A stretch of 64,000 bases of DNA, taken from positions 1 through 64,000 of the forward strand of contig NZ_VIJZ01000007.1 in the NCBI RefSeq assembly GCF_006874425.1, read 5' to 3'. Positions 8,861-17,419 of this stretch are shown here, piece after piece. Positions within the stretch are counted from its first letter, which is position 1; each line of letters starts with the position of its first letter. The position numbers and the translations under genes were made by a program. The DNA is from Paenibacillus ottowii (GTDB taxonomy: Bacteria; Bacillota; Bacilli; Paenibacillales; Paenibacillaceae). The notes beneath the pieces were generated by a model. The model was not told the origin of the DNA, ran no database searches, and saw only the letters and a program-made list of their open reading frames with translations.

Positions 8861-10063
8861 ATGTCGGATTCACAACAGTTGAAAATGGGGCCGCTCGTTA
8901 TTTTGATGATTAATATGTTTATTGCCATGCTGGGAATTGGACTCATTATTCCAATCCTCCCCAAGTTCATGGGCTCCTTGGGCGGCAGTGGCGAAACGGG
9001 AGGTTATCTGGTTGCCGTGTTTGGCTTGACCCAGTTTATGTTCTCACCATTAGCTGGGGAATGGTCCGATAAATACGGACGTAAAAAAATGATTATTATC
9101 GGTTTGATCATCATGACCGTGTCTTCTGCGTTGTTTGCGATTGGAAACTCGTTGACCATGCTTTATATTTCCCGTTTGCTCGGAGGCGCGGGCGCGGCAT
9201 TTATGATCCCTCCAATGATGGCTTATATTGCAGACATTACAACAGTCCATAACCGAGGCAGAGGAATGGGGTTGCTGGGGGCCGCTATGTCGCTTGGCTT
9301 TGTGATTGGTCCTGGTTTGGGTGGCTTTTTGGCACATACCTCGATGCGCACGCCCTTATATGTTTCGGCGGGGGTATCGGCCGTGGCTGCGCTAATCTCT
9401 TTGATTTTACTGCCTGAAACCTTGTCATTGGAGAAACAGTTGAAATTTCGGAATGTTAAGGTGAAACGGGACAATGTGATTAAACAGTTTGCCCTTTCTT
9501 TCCGCAAGCCTTACTTTTTGCTGCTGATTATGATATTCACGTTAACCTTTGGCCTGACGCATTTTGAAACGATGTTTCCTTTCTTTGTAACGGGCAAGTT
9601 TCACTATAATGAGGGTGATATTGCCACCATCATTACGGTAGGCGCGTTGGTCGGAACTATAATTCAAGCTGTGGTTATTAGTCCAATGTTGAACCGTTTT
9701 GGTGAAAAAGGTGTGATTATCGCTTCTTTCCTCTTTTCCGCAATTTCCCTTGTGCTTATGTTGCTCTCTGGAAACTTTTATTATGTACTTGGAGTATCGC
9801 TTATCTTCTTTACCGCAACGTCGTTGCTGCGACCAGCCATTAATACTGCTTTATCCAAAATGGCAGGGGATGAGCAGGGAGTTGCAGCCGGGATGAACAA
9901 TGCTTATATGAGTATTGGTAATATTCTGGGGCCTGCGCTTGCCGGTACATTGTTTGAGGTGCATATCAATTTGCCGTACATTTTTGGAGCGGTCATTCTC
10001 ATACTTAGTTTGGGGCTGGCTGTAAAATGGAAAAGCAGAGATACGCAATCCACAGCGGTTTAA
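8861..10063 (+). CDS. MFS multidrug efflux transporter (NorA/Bmr type)
   Basis: A 400-residue, twelve-helix major facilitator. GEWSDKYGRKKM between helices 2 and 3 is the MFS motif A, and GLLGAAMSLGFVIGPGLGGFL in helix 5 is the motif C of drug/proton antiporters. It likely exports hydrophobic cations or fluoroquinolone-like drugs using the proton gradient. The start at 8861 has AGGAGG 12 bases upstream. The 18-bp palindrome in the leader suggests control by a dimeric repressor. A long terminator follows. Confidence 0.88.
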   Translation: MSDSQQLKMGPLVILMINMFIAMLGIGLIIPILPKFMGSLGGSGETGGYLVAVFGLTQFMFSPLAGEWSDKYGRKKMIIIGLIIMTVSSALFAIGNSLTMLYISRLLGGAGAAFMIPPMMAYIADITTVHNRGRGMGLLGAAMSLGFVIGPGLGGFLAHTSMRTPLYVSAGVSAVAALISLILLPETLSLEKQLKFRNVKVKRDNVIKQFALSFRKPYFLLLIMIFTLTFGLTHFETMFPFFVTGKFHYNEGDIATIITVGALVGTIIQAVVISPMLNRFGEKGVIIASFLFSAISLVLMLLSGNFYYVLGVSLIFFTATSLLRPAINTALSKMAGDEQGVAAGMNNAYMSIGNILGPALAGTLFEVHINLPYIFGAVILILSLGLAVKWKSRDTQSTAV

Positions 10064-10078
10064 TGTAATTTTCACTAT

Positions 10079-10150
10079 AAAATAGTCTCTTTTGGTGTGA
10101 ACTGTGACGTTCTTATGAACCACAGATTGCAGCGGAAGAGGCTATTTTTT
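10079..10150 (+). terminator. Terminator of the MFS gene
   Basis: AAATAGTCTCTT pairs with AAGAGGCTATTT at the ends of a longer structured segment, followed by a T7 run. Confidence 0.7.
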
Positions 10151-10203
10151 TATATACAAAGCCAGATAATTTGTGAGTAATACGCAAAAGGAGCTGGGAT
10201 TGG

Positions 10204-10782
10204 ATGGAAGAGAAGAAAGAGCAGTTATTTTATATAGGTGCTTTGCATATGGACAATGGCGATTTTCGTATGGTTGGAGGCGTGGAAGGAGTTGAAAGAC
10301 CTTCTTTTCTGGCACTGCATCCGAATGGAACGAAGTTGTATGCGGCCAGTAAAACAGACCAAGGCGAACTATACACCTATCAGGTGAACACGCAGACAGG
10401 GGAATTGCATCCTTTGGATCGCAAAGGAACGGAGGGGGCACATACTTGCTATGTCTCCGTCACATCAGATGGAAGATATGTGCTGGCCTCCAACTATTCC
10501 GGGGGCAATGCCGTTGTATTCCCTGTGACAAAAGCAGGAGGGTTGGGAGACATGTCGGGGCAGGTTCAGCGTTTTCTGTATGTATCTAACCGAGGGCACG
10601 ATAGCATCGTACTATATCATGTCGATCTGGACAGCGGCCAGCTGAAGACGATCGAATGGGTCGAGACTTTCGGCAGCACGCCGCGTATGTATTGGAGGTT
10701 CCTTCACCGGTGTGTATTGAACCTGCGCGCTAATTACACAGCGTATGGCAAAAAGGGGCCAAAAAGGACGATGCGAAAGTAA
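10204..10782 (+). pseudogene. Decayed lactonase (6-phosphogluconolactonase-type beta-propeller)
   Basis: The reading frame is open for 192 codons and has a good AAGGAG site, but it is a shortened lactonase-family gene; intact members have about 340-360 residues. FYIGALHMDNGDF lacks the usual first strand. After DMSGQVQ the text jumps to FLYVSNRGHDS, a motif normally found about 150 residues later. The C-terminal blade is replaced by unrelated sequence. At least three deletions are implied, so a working propeller is unlikely. The family hydrolyses sugar-acid lactones or related cyclic esters. A hairpin follows at once. Confidence 0.75.
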
Positions 10783-10821
10783 AACACGGCGTTTTGTCCC
10801 ACAAGGGCAAAACGCCGTGTT
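10783..10821. terminator. Strong hairpin between convergent genes
   Basis: A 14-bp perfect stem (AACACGGCGTTTTG with CAAAACGCCGTGTT). T-rich flanks on both sides let it terminate the lactonase remnant and, mainly, the regulator gene on the minus strand. Confidence 0.85.
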
Positions 10822-10841
10822 CAGATTTTGAAGGGGCTTTA

Positions 10842-11798
10842 TTACTTGCTGCTATCGCCAGCTTCTACCGTTGCTGTTTTGGTATGGTTTTCGGCAGGTT
10901 TGTAGTACAACCGGAACAGGATATCCTGATTGTAGTTACCGAACCCGGTACCGAACAGGGTTACCCCTCCAATATGCTGGGCATCATCCAAAATGGCGAT
11001 ACGGAATTTCCATTGCTTCTGATCAATCAGCACATCGTTTAGAGTCACATCGGATATCTGCTTCCCATCCATAAAGGTACCTTCGGACGTCACGCGAAGT
11101 CTCTTCAGCAGACCGTATTGATTGATAAAATCAGGCCACCAAGAAGGTGTATATTTACCACGGTTATCACCAAAATCTCCTGGGCTGGTCCATGTGCCCA
11201 AGTTCACATCATTTAGGAAAAATGTGATGTCTGAAGGCCAATTATCATTGGTAAAAGGGGCTTCCGATGATAATTCCATCGAAATCTCCAGTTCCTCAGC
11301 TTTTTGACTAGACAATAGGAAATTCGGTACTTTATAATCCATATACCCTTGGCTAAACCACAGAATTTTGGAATTGAAGCGTTCAGGGTCCAAAAACGAA
11401 CGAGGCTCATCGAATTCTCCGATAATCTTTTCGACGGTGGCCAGACCGCAGGTTGGCTGAATCTCAAAATCTGTAAAGTGCCCGACGGAAATTTCTGTCT
11501 GATGAAACTGCCGTACATCCTGCTGATAGCGTGGCATGGCAATTTCAATTTTGTCTGTGGCCAATGAGCATACCTTCTGAACCCCGCCTCGTCCGGGTAG
11601 CATTTTAGTCGAAATAATGGATGCTCTCTCCAGTTTCTTGACATGCATCGTCATAATCGCACTACTGAGTCCCAGCGCTTCCGCCAGCTCACGTATATTC
11701 ATAGGCTTCTCCGCAAGCAGAACAATCATGTTCAGCCGAACCTCACTGGCCAGCGCTTCATAAACGGGAAGTGATTTTTCAGAAATGTCCAGTTGCAT
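10842..11798 (-). CDS. ArsR-like winged-helix regulator with large C-terminal domain
   Basis: A 318-residue protein. Residues 1-80 form an ArsR-type winged helix (EALASEVRLNMIVLLAEKPMNIRELAEALG, then the recognition helix SSAIMTMHVKKL). The remaining 230 residues look like a beta-rich sensor domain of the kind seen in ArsR-like regulators near glycosidase genes; I do not recognise a named family or ligand. The start at 11798 is fixed by TTGGAGGAAC. No metal-binding CxC motif is present, so metal sensing is unlikely. The gene stands alone between terminators; its target is not evident. Confidence 0.75.
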   Translation of the reverse strand: MQLDISEKSLPVYEALASEVRLNMIVLLAEKPMNIRELAEALGLSSAIMTMHVKKLERASIISTKMLPGRGGVQKVCSLATDKIEIAMPRYQQDVRQFHQTEISVGHFTDFEIQPTCGLATVEKIIGEFDEPRSFLDPERFNSKILWFSQGYMDYKVPNFLLSSQKAEELEISMELSSEAPFTNDNWPSDITFFLNDVNLGTWTSPGDFGDNRGKYTPSWWPDFINQYGLLKRLRVTSEGTFMDGKQISDVTLNDVLIDQKQWKFRIAILDDAQHIGGVTLFGTGFGNYNQDILFRLYYKPAENHTKTATVEAGDSSK

Positions 11799-11961
11799 AG
11801 TTCCTCCAATTCTAACGCACATCATAAATTGATGGTAGTTTAACATATATGGATTTTTTTCAATATTAATACATATAAAACGATATGATTTACATTTATA
11901 TAAACAATATACCCTTTCCTTGATCGTTGGCACAAGCCTAACCCTGCAAAAAGGCAAAAAT

Positions 11962-12018
11962 TGTTCAAAAAACAGGACATCCCATGCAATCTTTCTTTGT
12001 TTGTTGGGATGTCCTGTG
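11962..12018 (-). terminator. Terminator of the membrane protein gene at 12070
   Basis: ACAGGACATCCCA pairs with TGGGATGTCCTGT. On the minus strand the stem is followed by six T residues. Confidence 0.85.
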
Positions 12019-12069
12019 ATGGTATGTGTTTTACGAGATGTATACGGGATCTATTCCATGCAACTGATA

Positions 12070-13038
12070 TTAGGACCGCATATGTTCGTCAGCTAAAGAA
12101 GAATCTGCGGCTGTATCTTTGTCAGGTGTGTGTAATTCCTGGTGCTGTGAAGCATCGGCCCTCATCAAGCCAGGATGACCCACATAAGGACGATCACTTC
12201 GCGAGCGGCCTCGGGTAAGTCGGAAGCCAATCAGGAACAGCGCAAGCTGTGCAGCCAGTATGTAGGGAGACGCTTCTGGTCCGAGCCATTGAAAAAGGGC
12301 AACAACGGCAATGACCATGCACAACAGGCTTGTTGGGAAATGGGATGCTGTCACGTCCAAATCATTTTGTTTACGCAGGGTCATTAGACGATAGACATAC
12401 AACAAGGCGATCAAGCCAGAAACGAACCTTATCCAAGCATATCCTATAACCCATGAGGCAGATTGGGAAGTCTCGGGTAGACTAACATTGACATTGCTGT
12501 AGGTTATCAGTTCCACAACGAGTCTTGAGATCAACCATACAATTCCTGCCAGCGCGAGCGGTCCGGCTGCTGGGCGCAATAGTTTCCATAATGCCGTTCC
12601 CCAGCCTGGAGCATGGGATTCCAGCAGAACAAGTCGCCGTTCCTCAATAAGTTTGTTCATTTCACGCTCCAGTGATTTGAGAAGTAGCTCCCGGCGGAAC
12701 GTATCACATTCCCGGAGGGATGCTTGAACCTGCTCCTGAAGGTGAGGGGTCAAATAGGGAGCTGCTTTAGCCTCCTGAAGAGCATGGATTAGTCCCTTCT
12801 GGTGCTGCTGTTTATCGCTGTTGTTAAGAGCGTTCTGGGTAGCTGTCTGGAGATAACCAGCTAGCCGGCCATAGATACGGAGTGATTCCTGTAATTCTTC
12901 CAGCCGCTGCTGACGCGAGTTTCGAAGCTGGGCTGCACTGTGAACATACAGCCATACCAGCAAGGACAACGCCAGCAGGCAGGCAATCAGACCGGGTGAG
13001 ATATATGCAGCTAATGCCGCAAAGTCCGTTGGGGACAC
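12070..13038 (-). CDS. Unknown membrane protein with cytoplasmic helical region
   Basis: About 322 residues. One N-terminal membrane helix (LIACLLALSLLVWLYV) is followed by a long charged helical stretch (about 40-150, likely coiled coil), then a cluster of four hydrophobic segments and a hydrophilic tail rich in D, H and S. I recognise no family. The GTG at 13038 is preferred to the TTG at 13044, because GGAGGG would abut the TTG but stands 7-8 bases before the GTG. No partner gene is adjacent, and nothing indicates a transporter or kinase motif. Confidence 0.6.
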   Translation of the reverse strand: MSPTDFAALAAYISPGLIACLLALSLLVWLYVHSAAQLRNSRQQRLEELQESLRIYGRLAGYLQTATQNALNNSDKQQHQKGLIHALQEAKAAPYLTPHLQEQVQASLRECDTFRRELLLKSLEREMNKLIEERRLVLLESHAPGWGTALWKLLRPAAGPLALAGIVWLISRLVVELITYSNVNVSLPETSQSASWVIGYAWIRFVSGLIALLYVYRLMTLRKQNDLDVTASHFPTSLLCMVIAVVALFQWLGPEASPYILAAQLALFLIGFRLTRGRSRSDRPYVGHPGLMRADASQHQELHTPDKDTAADSSLADEHMRS

Positions 13039-13180
13039 CCGCAATCCCTCCTTCCATTGTTCTTTCTACACTATTGCACAGACTACACAGGCATTTCAAG
13101 GGCTTGTATATCTCTAACCAAGAACTATAAAGTATTTTTTGGTAAAATAGACAAGATTACAGCAGGAAGGGGAGTTCGGC

Positions 13181-13294
13181 ATGAATAAAAATATAAAAAT
13201 TGTAACAGAACATCATGAGAGCCGGAAGGGATGTACTGGCGACAGCCGGGAGGACTGTAAGCTGGAATCCTGCACGAGTTTGAGCTGGTTATAA
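13181..13294 (+). CDS. Small cysteine-containing protein, 37 residues
   Basis: ATG start with a strong GGAAGGGGAG site 6 bases upstream, 37 codons, TAA stop. The peptide starts MNKNIKIVTEHH and has three cysteines (C18, C26, C31) and a hydrophobic end SLSWL. There is no signal peptide. It ends 51 bases before an oxidoreductase gene and may be co-transcribed. I recognise no family. Coding status rests on the ribosome site and the clean frame. Confidence 0.4.
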   Translation: MNKNIKIVTEHHESRKGCTGDSREDCKLESCTSLSWL

Positions 13295-13345
13295 AACGGA
13301 TAAATAACAGTAAGAAAATTATAGATAGGAAGAAGGCACGTTAAT

Positions 13346-13978
13346 ATGAAGGTTATTATTTTCGGAGCAACAGGAACAATTGGTAAAGCGTTAGTAAAGG
13401 AAGCAATCAAACGTAAGTATGAGGTGACGGCAGCAGTGCGCGATCCGCAACGCGTAACAGAACAAAGTGAATATTTGACGGTGGTTCAGGCAGATATTCT
13501 AAACCCGAACTCCATTACAGAGGTAGCCAAAGGGCACGATGCAATCATTAGCGCATATGGTCCCAAGTTTGGTGCTGAGGAGGAACTGCTTGAAGTGACT
13601 CGGTCTTTGCTAGAAGGAACCCGGCGGTCTGGCGCAGAGCGCATCCTTGTGGTTGGCGGAGCGGGCAGTCTGAAAACAGAAAACGGTGAACGCCTCATGG
13701 ATACCGCTGAGTTCCCGGAGGAGATCAAACCACTGGCGGCTGCGCACGCTGATGCACTGGAACTGTACCATGCTGCGGATGTAGACTGGACATATTGTAG
13801 TCCTGCCGCAATTATTGAACCGGGAAAACGTACAGGACAGTTCCGTATTGGTTTGGATCACTTGGTGGTTGATGAATTAGGTCATAGTCGTATCTCCGTT
13901 GAGGATTATGCGGTAGCCCTGATTGATGAATTAGTAGAAGGGGAATTTGTCAATTCCCGCTTTACTGTCGGATATTAA
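13346..13978 (+). CDS. NAD(P)H-binding Rossmann protein (NmrA/YwnB-like epimerase fold)
   Basis: A 210-residue atypical SDR-type protein. GATGTIGKALV at residues 8-18 is the dinucleotide loop; the segment GGAGSL near 110-115 and YCSPAAIIEPG near 150 are typical of NmrA/SDR_a5-like proteins. The classical YxxxK pair is missing, so it may act as a reductase with another mechanism or as a redox sensor. The substrate is unknown. It ends 36 bases before the NAD(P)HX repair gene, which fits a shared transcript. Confidence 0.8.
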   Translation: MKVIIFGATGTIGKALVKEAIKRKYEVTAAVRDPQRVTEQSEYLTVVQADILNPNSITEVAKGHDAIISAYGPKFGAEEELLEVTRSLLEGTRRSGAERILVVGGAGSLKTENGERLMDTAEFPEEIKPLAAAHADALELYHAADVDWTYCSPAAIIEPGKRTGQFRIGLDHLVVDELGHSRISVEDYAVALIDELVEGEFVNSRFTVGY

Positions 13979-14014
13979 ATCAAGAGGGATTGGCTATAGG
14001 GGAGGCGAAAAAGC

Positions 14015-15661
14015 ATGTATATGGTGACCGCAGAACAAATGCGGCAATTGGATCGATACACGATTGACAAGCTTGGCATCCCGGCCCTTACCTTGATGGA
14101 AAATGCCGGACGTGCAGTAGCGGACGAGGTACTGAAGCTTTGTGCAGAGGGAGATAGGAAGAGCGGTGTCATAAAAAAGGTTACACACACAGGGCCGGGA
14201 GATGTACCGGGTCATGGTGGTGTTATACGGACGGATACATGGAGCCGAGAGCAGCATGCCGTACGTGAACGAGCACACTGGTATATCCTCGTAGGTAAAG
14301 GCAACAACGGTGGTGACGGATTGGTAGCAGTACGCCATCTGACCGATGCGGGCCTGCGCGTCACCGTTGTGTATGCCGAGCCGCCTGAAGCGCTGCGCGG
14401 TGAAGCGGCTGCCCAGCGCGATATCATCGCGGCGCTGGATATCCCGGTTATCCTCTATGGTCAGGATAACCTCGACCTGCGCGGTGCCTCCGGCATCGTC
14501 GATGCCCTGCTGGGCACGGGCACGCAAGGACCACCGCGCGAACCTTACGCCTCGCTGATCCGCGAGGCCAATGCCAGCGGCGCGCCAATCGTGTCGGTAG
14601 ACGTGCCTAGCGGCCTCGACGCCGACACAGGTGCGCTGCACGAGCCGTGCATTCGTGCGAGTGTCACCGTATGCCTCGCCTACTTGAAGTATGGGCTCGT
14701 CCAATATCCGGGCGCCGGAACCGCTGGTGATGTGGTGGTACGCTACATCGGTATCCCGCCTGGCCTCGCCCGTGAGTGCGGCGTGCAGGTGCAGCTCCTG
14801 ACCGGCGATACGCTGCACGATGCGCTGGGCGTAGATGTCAGCCGCAGCCGTGAGCCGGACGGGCACAAAGGCACCTATGGCCACGTTCTGGTCGCGGCAG
14901 GTAGCCTGCGCATGAGCGGTGCGGGTCTGCTGGCCGCACGTGCCGCCTTGCGCATCGGCAGCGGCCTTGTGACGTGGGCCGTGCCCAAGGCGCTGCTTCC
15001 GCACGTCATTGGCGCCGCGCCGGAGCTGATGCTCGCTGCCGCAGCAACAGGCAGAGACGGCGAATGGAACGCCGACTCCGCAGACGAGCTGCTCCAGCTC
15101 GCGCAGGCGCGCGATGTGCTGGCCGTCGGGCCCGGCCTCGGCCGCTTCGCAGGAGACACTGGCTGGCTGCGCCACCTGTGGGAGGAATACAGCGGTCCGC
15201 TTGTGCTTGATGCGGACGCCTTGAACATCCTCGCCTCAGCGGGGCCTGAGCTGAAGGCCTGGAAGCCGAGGAATGCGGCGGTCGTGCTAACGCCGCACCC
15301 CGGTGAAATGGCTCGTCTGCTGGGCATACCGACAGCAGAGGTGCAGCGTGACCGAATCAGCCATGCACGGGATTATGCCCGGACACACGGAGTCACGCTG
15401 GTGCTCAAAGGAGCACGCACGGTCATCGCGTGTCCTGACGGAACGGCCTACGTCAATACCACAGGCCACGCCGGGATGGCGACAGGGGGGGCAGGCGATG
15501 TGCTGACAGGCATCATCGCAGGTTTGCTGGCCCAAGGCTTGAACGCTTCCCAGGCAGCAGCCTTTGGCGTGTATTTGCATGGGGCGGCTGGAGAAACGGC
15601 CGCGCGCCATCGTCAGCATCCCGCCTCAGTGGTAGCTGGCGACATTATTGAAGCCCTATAA
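14015..15661 (+). CDS. nnr: Bifunctional NAD(P)HX epimerase / ADP-dependent dehydratase
   Basis: A 548-residue fusion. The N-terminal third (about 1-230) is the YjeF_N epimerase (VGKGNNGGDGLVAVRHL and SVDVPSGLDADTG). The C-terminal half (about 250-548) is the ribokinase-like dehydratase (HKGTYGHVLVAAGS, TPHPGEMARLLG, TGGAGDVLTGIIAGLLAQG). Together they repair hydrated NADH and NADPH. The insert of about 40 residues after the first helix (DRKSGVIKKVTHTGPGD) is unusual. The central 1 kb is clearly richer in GC than its neighbours. GGGGAGG precedes the ATG. Its 3' end overlaps the convergent gene at 15645. Confidence 0.92.
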   Translation: MYMVTAEQMRQLDRYTIDKLGIPALTLMENAGRAVADEVLKLCAEGDRKSGVIKKVTHTGPGDVPGHGGVIRTDTWSREQHAVRERAHWYILVGKGNNGGDGLVAVRHLTDAGLRVTVVYAEPPEALRGEAAAQRDIIAALDIPVILYGQDNLDLRGASGIVDALLGTGTQGPPREPYASLIREANASGAPIVSVDVPSGLDADTGALHEPCIRASVTVCLAYLKYGLVQYPGAGTAGDVVVRYIGIPPGLARECGVQVQLLTGDTLHDALGVDVSRSREPDGHKGTYGHVLVAAGSLRMSGAGLLAARAALRIGSGLVTWAVPKALLPHVIGAAPELMLAAAATGRDGEWNADSADELLQLAQARDVLAVGPGLGRFAGDTGWLRHLWEEYSGPLVLDADALNILASAGPELKAWKPRNAAVVLTPHPGEMARLLGIPTAEVQRDRISHARDYARTHGVTLVLKGARTVIACPDGTAYVNTTGHAGMATGGAGDVLTGIIAGLLAQGLNASQAAAFGVYLHGAAGETAARHRQHPASVVAGDIIEAL

Positions 15662-16139
15662 TCCACAGCAGTAGTGGCAGGAGGAAGGCCAGTATAATCT
15701 GTACTTCATATTCACGGTTCAGCCAGTGCCTTCCCCCATAATACAGCAGTGTAATTCCTGCACCTGCCATGCCGTTGCTCCATAATATGCCTGTTCCCGC
15801 AGGCGACATCAAAGATCCTAGCAGAAGAAAGACACTGAATCCTACGGCAAGGTATAGTGTGAATTGCTCAGGCTTGCGAAGCCAGGGGAAAAGATCATAT
15901 AGGGCATCAGCGGCAAGAGCTGCCGGTAGGGCAAAGCCATAGGCCCACAACTGTGCGGTCAGTTCACCGCTATTACCTGCTATAGTTACAGGCAGTCCCG
16001 TGATTTCCTCTGTCAGATAGCAGTAAAGCCATAAGAGACCAAAAACCAATCCTCCACAGGCTAGCTTATTCAGGGCATAACATCCAAGCTCCATGCGCCA
16101 AGGCATTTTGGAATTGAATTCATTCCAAGGCTGTCTCAT
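15645..16139 (-). CDS. Unknown integral membrane protein
   Basis: 164 residues with four to five predicted membrane helices (for example GLVFGLLWLYCYL, LYLAVGFSVFLLLGSL, IILAFLLPLLLWIIGL). The N-terminus RQPWNEFNSKMPWRME is polar and presumably cytosolic. No family recognised. It is convergent with nnr and overlaps its end by 17 bases, without a terminator between them. The arrangement suggests a single-gene unit. Confidence 0.6.
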   Translation of the reverse strand: MRQPWNEFNSKMPWRMELGCYALNKLACGGLVFGLLWLYCYLTEEITGLPVTIAGNSGELTAQLWAYGFALPAALAADALYDLFPWLRKPEQFTLYLAVGFSVFLLLGSLMSPAGTGILWSNGMAGAGITLLYYGGRHWLNREYEVQIILAFLLPLLLWIIGLQ

Positions 16140-16310
16140 ATTGTCGATTCCCTCCTCATTCGATTTGGTGAATCAAAACCATTCCAGGGATTTATTATCA
16201 ATTACAATCCGCTTACCATTTATGACATTTGTGTTTACGTTAGCTGTGTATCATGTTCCTAAGCGAAATAAAGATTGCGGATAGCCGCGGTACGGAAAGG
16301 CGGGGATTGC

Positions 16311-17147
16311 ATGATACAGGCGGTTATTTTTAATCTGGAAAGTACTTTGCTAGACCCCGGAGGACGGGGCTTGATTCAGGGAATGCGCGATATTTTCAGG
16401 TGGAAGGGTATACATCTAACTGAAGTACAGGTATCTCATGGACGGGGACTGCCCATCCGGGATCATATTGCGAGTGTGCTGGGGCTTGCAGAGGTTCGTA
16501 GAAAATGGCTGGAGTGCTTTGGTGTGCATCCTGGCAGAGTGGATATTGAGCATATTTATCTTGAGCTTGTCCCTGTTCTCCGCTCTTTGATCCAGGGTGC
16601 TGAGACTGCTGCTGGTATAGATAGGGCGCTACAGGAGTTGCAGGATCGCAACATTCAGTCAGGCGCTACTGCCTCCTGCCCGATGGAAATGCTGAGTCAC
16701 GTGTTCACGCCTGTACAGTCACCCTATACGCTGGATTGTATGGTAGCTCCTTGTGAAGTTTCACAGGGGAGGCCTTATCCGTGGATGATCTATGAAATTG
16801 CACATCGCTTACAGGTATTCCCGCTTAGCGATATTGTGAAGGTAGGAGATACAGCAGCCGATATGCAAGAAGGACGAAATGCTGGCGTTTGGACGATTGG
16901 TGTGTTGAACCATAACGTGGGTGATCTGACTACAGATCACACTACAAGCTGTGAAACGGACGACAGGGTGGCTGAGGAACGACGCAGACAGAATATATAT
17001 GGTTTGAAAAGGGCAGGGGCTCACCTTGTGATGAACTCGATCGCTGATTTGCCGCGTATTTTGCGTGAAATTGAAATGCTCCAGCATACGGGAGGTTATC
17101 CTTCGTATATGAAACCGAAGAAAACAGCTGCGATTCCTCCATCATAA
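16311..17147 (+). CDS. Phosphonatase-like HAD protein lacking catalytic residues
   Basis: 278 residues that follow phosphonoacetaldehyde hydrolase (PhnX) along the chain: cap-domain GLPIRDHIASVLG, core GRPYPWMIYEIA, VKVGDTAADMQEGRNAGVWTIGV, and the tail GAHLVMNSIADLP. The HAD nucleophile is changed: PhnX has FDWAGT, here FNLEST, so Asp is Asn (N8). The cap lysine that forms the Schiff base in PhnX (GLLKIDH) is Ile here (GLPIRDH). Both catalytic steps should be lost. It may be a dead paralogue or have a new role. Start chosen after GAAAGGCGGGGA. No phosphonate genes are nearby. Confidence 0.78.
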   Translation: MIQAVIFNLESTLLDPGGRGLIQGMRDIFRWKGIHLTEVQVSHGRGLPIRDHIASVLGLAEVRRKWLECFGVHPGRVDIEHIYLELVPVLRSLIQGAETAAGIDRALQELQDRNIQSGATASCPMEMLSHVFTPVQSPYTLDCMVAPCEVSQGRPYPWMIYEIAHRLQVFPLSDIVKVGDTAADMQEGRNAGVWTIGVLNHNVGDLTTDHTTSCETDDRVAEERRRQNIYGLKRAGAHLVMNSIADLPRILREIEMLQHTGGYPSYMKPKKTAAIPPS

Positions 17148-17368
17148 GAAAAGCGGCATAACTTTTAAGTACTTGCTAAACCTTCTATGTTATATATGTA
17201 TGCATCTAGCTGGATAACGGTGTACACACCTCGGGTATCTGCTTTTCATAATATGCTCCTTACTATATTATTTCACCTTCATATATATCGTGTTCAAATA
17301 GGAAAATATGAATAGTAATTCATATGTTTCATGAAAATTTTTGCACATTTGCGCAAATTCCATCTCAT
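17148..17368. other. AT-rich spacer
   Basis: No gene or clear signal is seen between the HAD gene and the terminator of the ribonucleotide reductase operon. Confidence 0.5.
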
Positions 17369-17407
17369 AAAAAAAGCCCTAACTCAGTAGGTACCGAGTT
17401 AAGGCTT
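17369..17407 (-). terminator. Terminator of the nrdAB operon
   Basis: AAGCCTTAACTC and GAGTTAGGGCTT form a stem on the minus strand, followed by seven T residues. Confidence 0.88.
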
Positions 17408-17419
17408 GTAGTGTATGAC

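Noticed and set aside
13994..15175. A 393-codon open frame on the minus strand inside nnr
   Set aside because: Antisense to a well-supported gene, in GC-rich DNA where stop codons are rare; composition rich in R, A and H and no family features.
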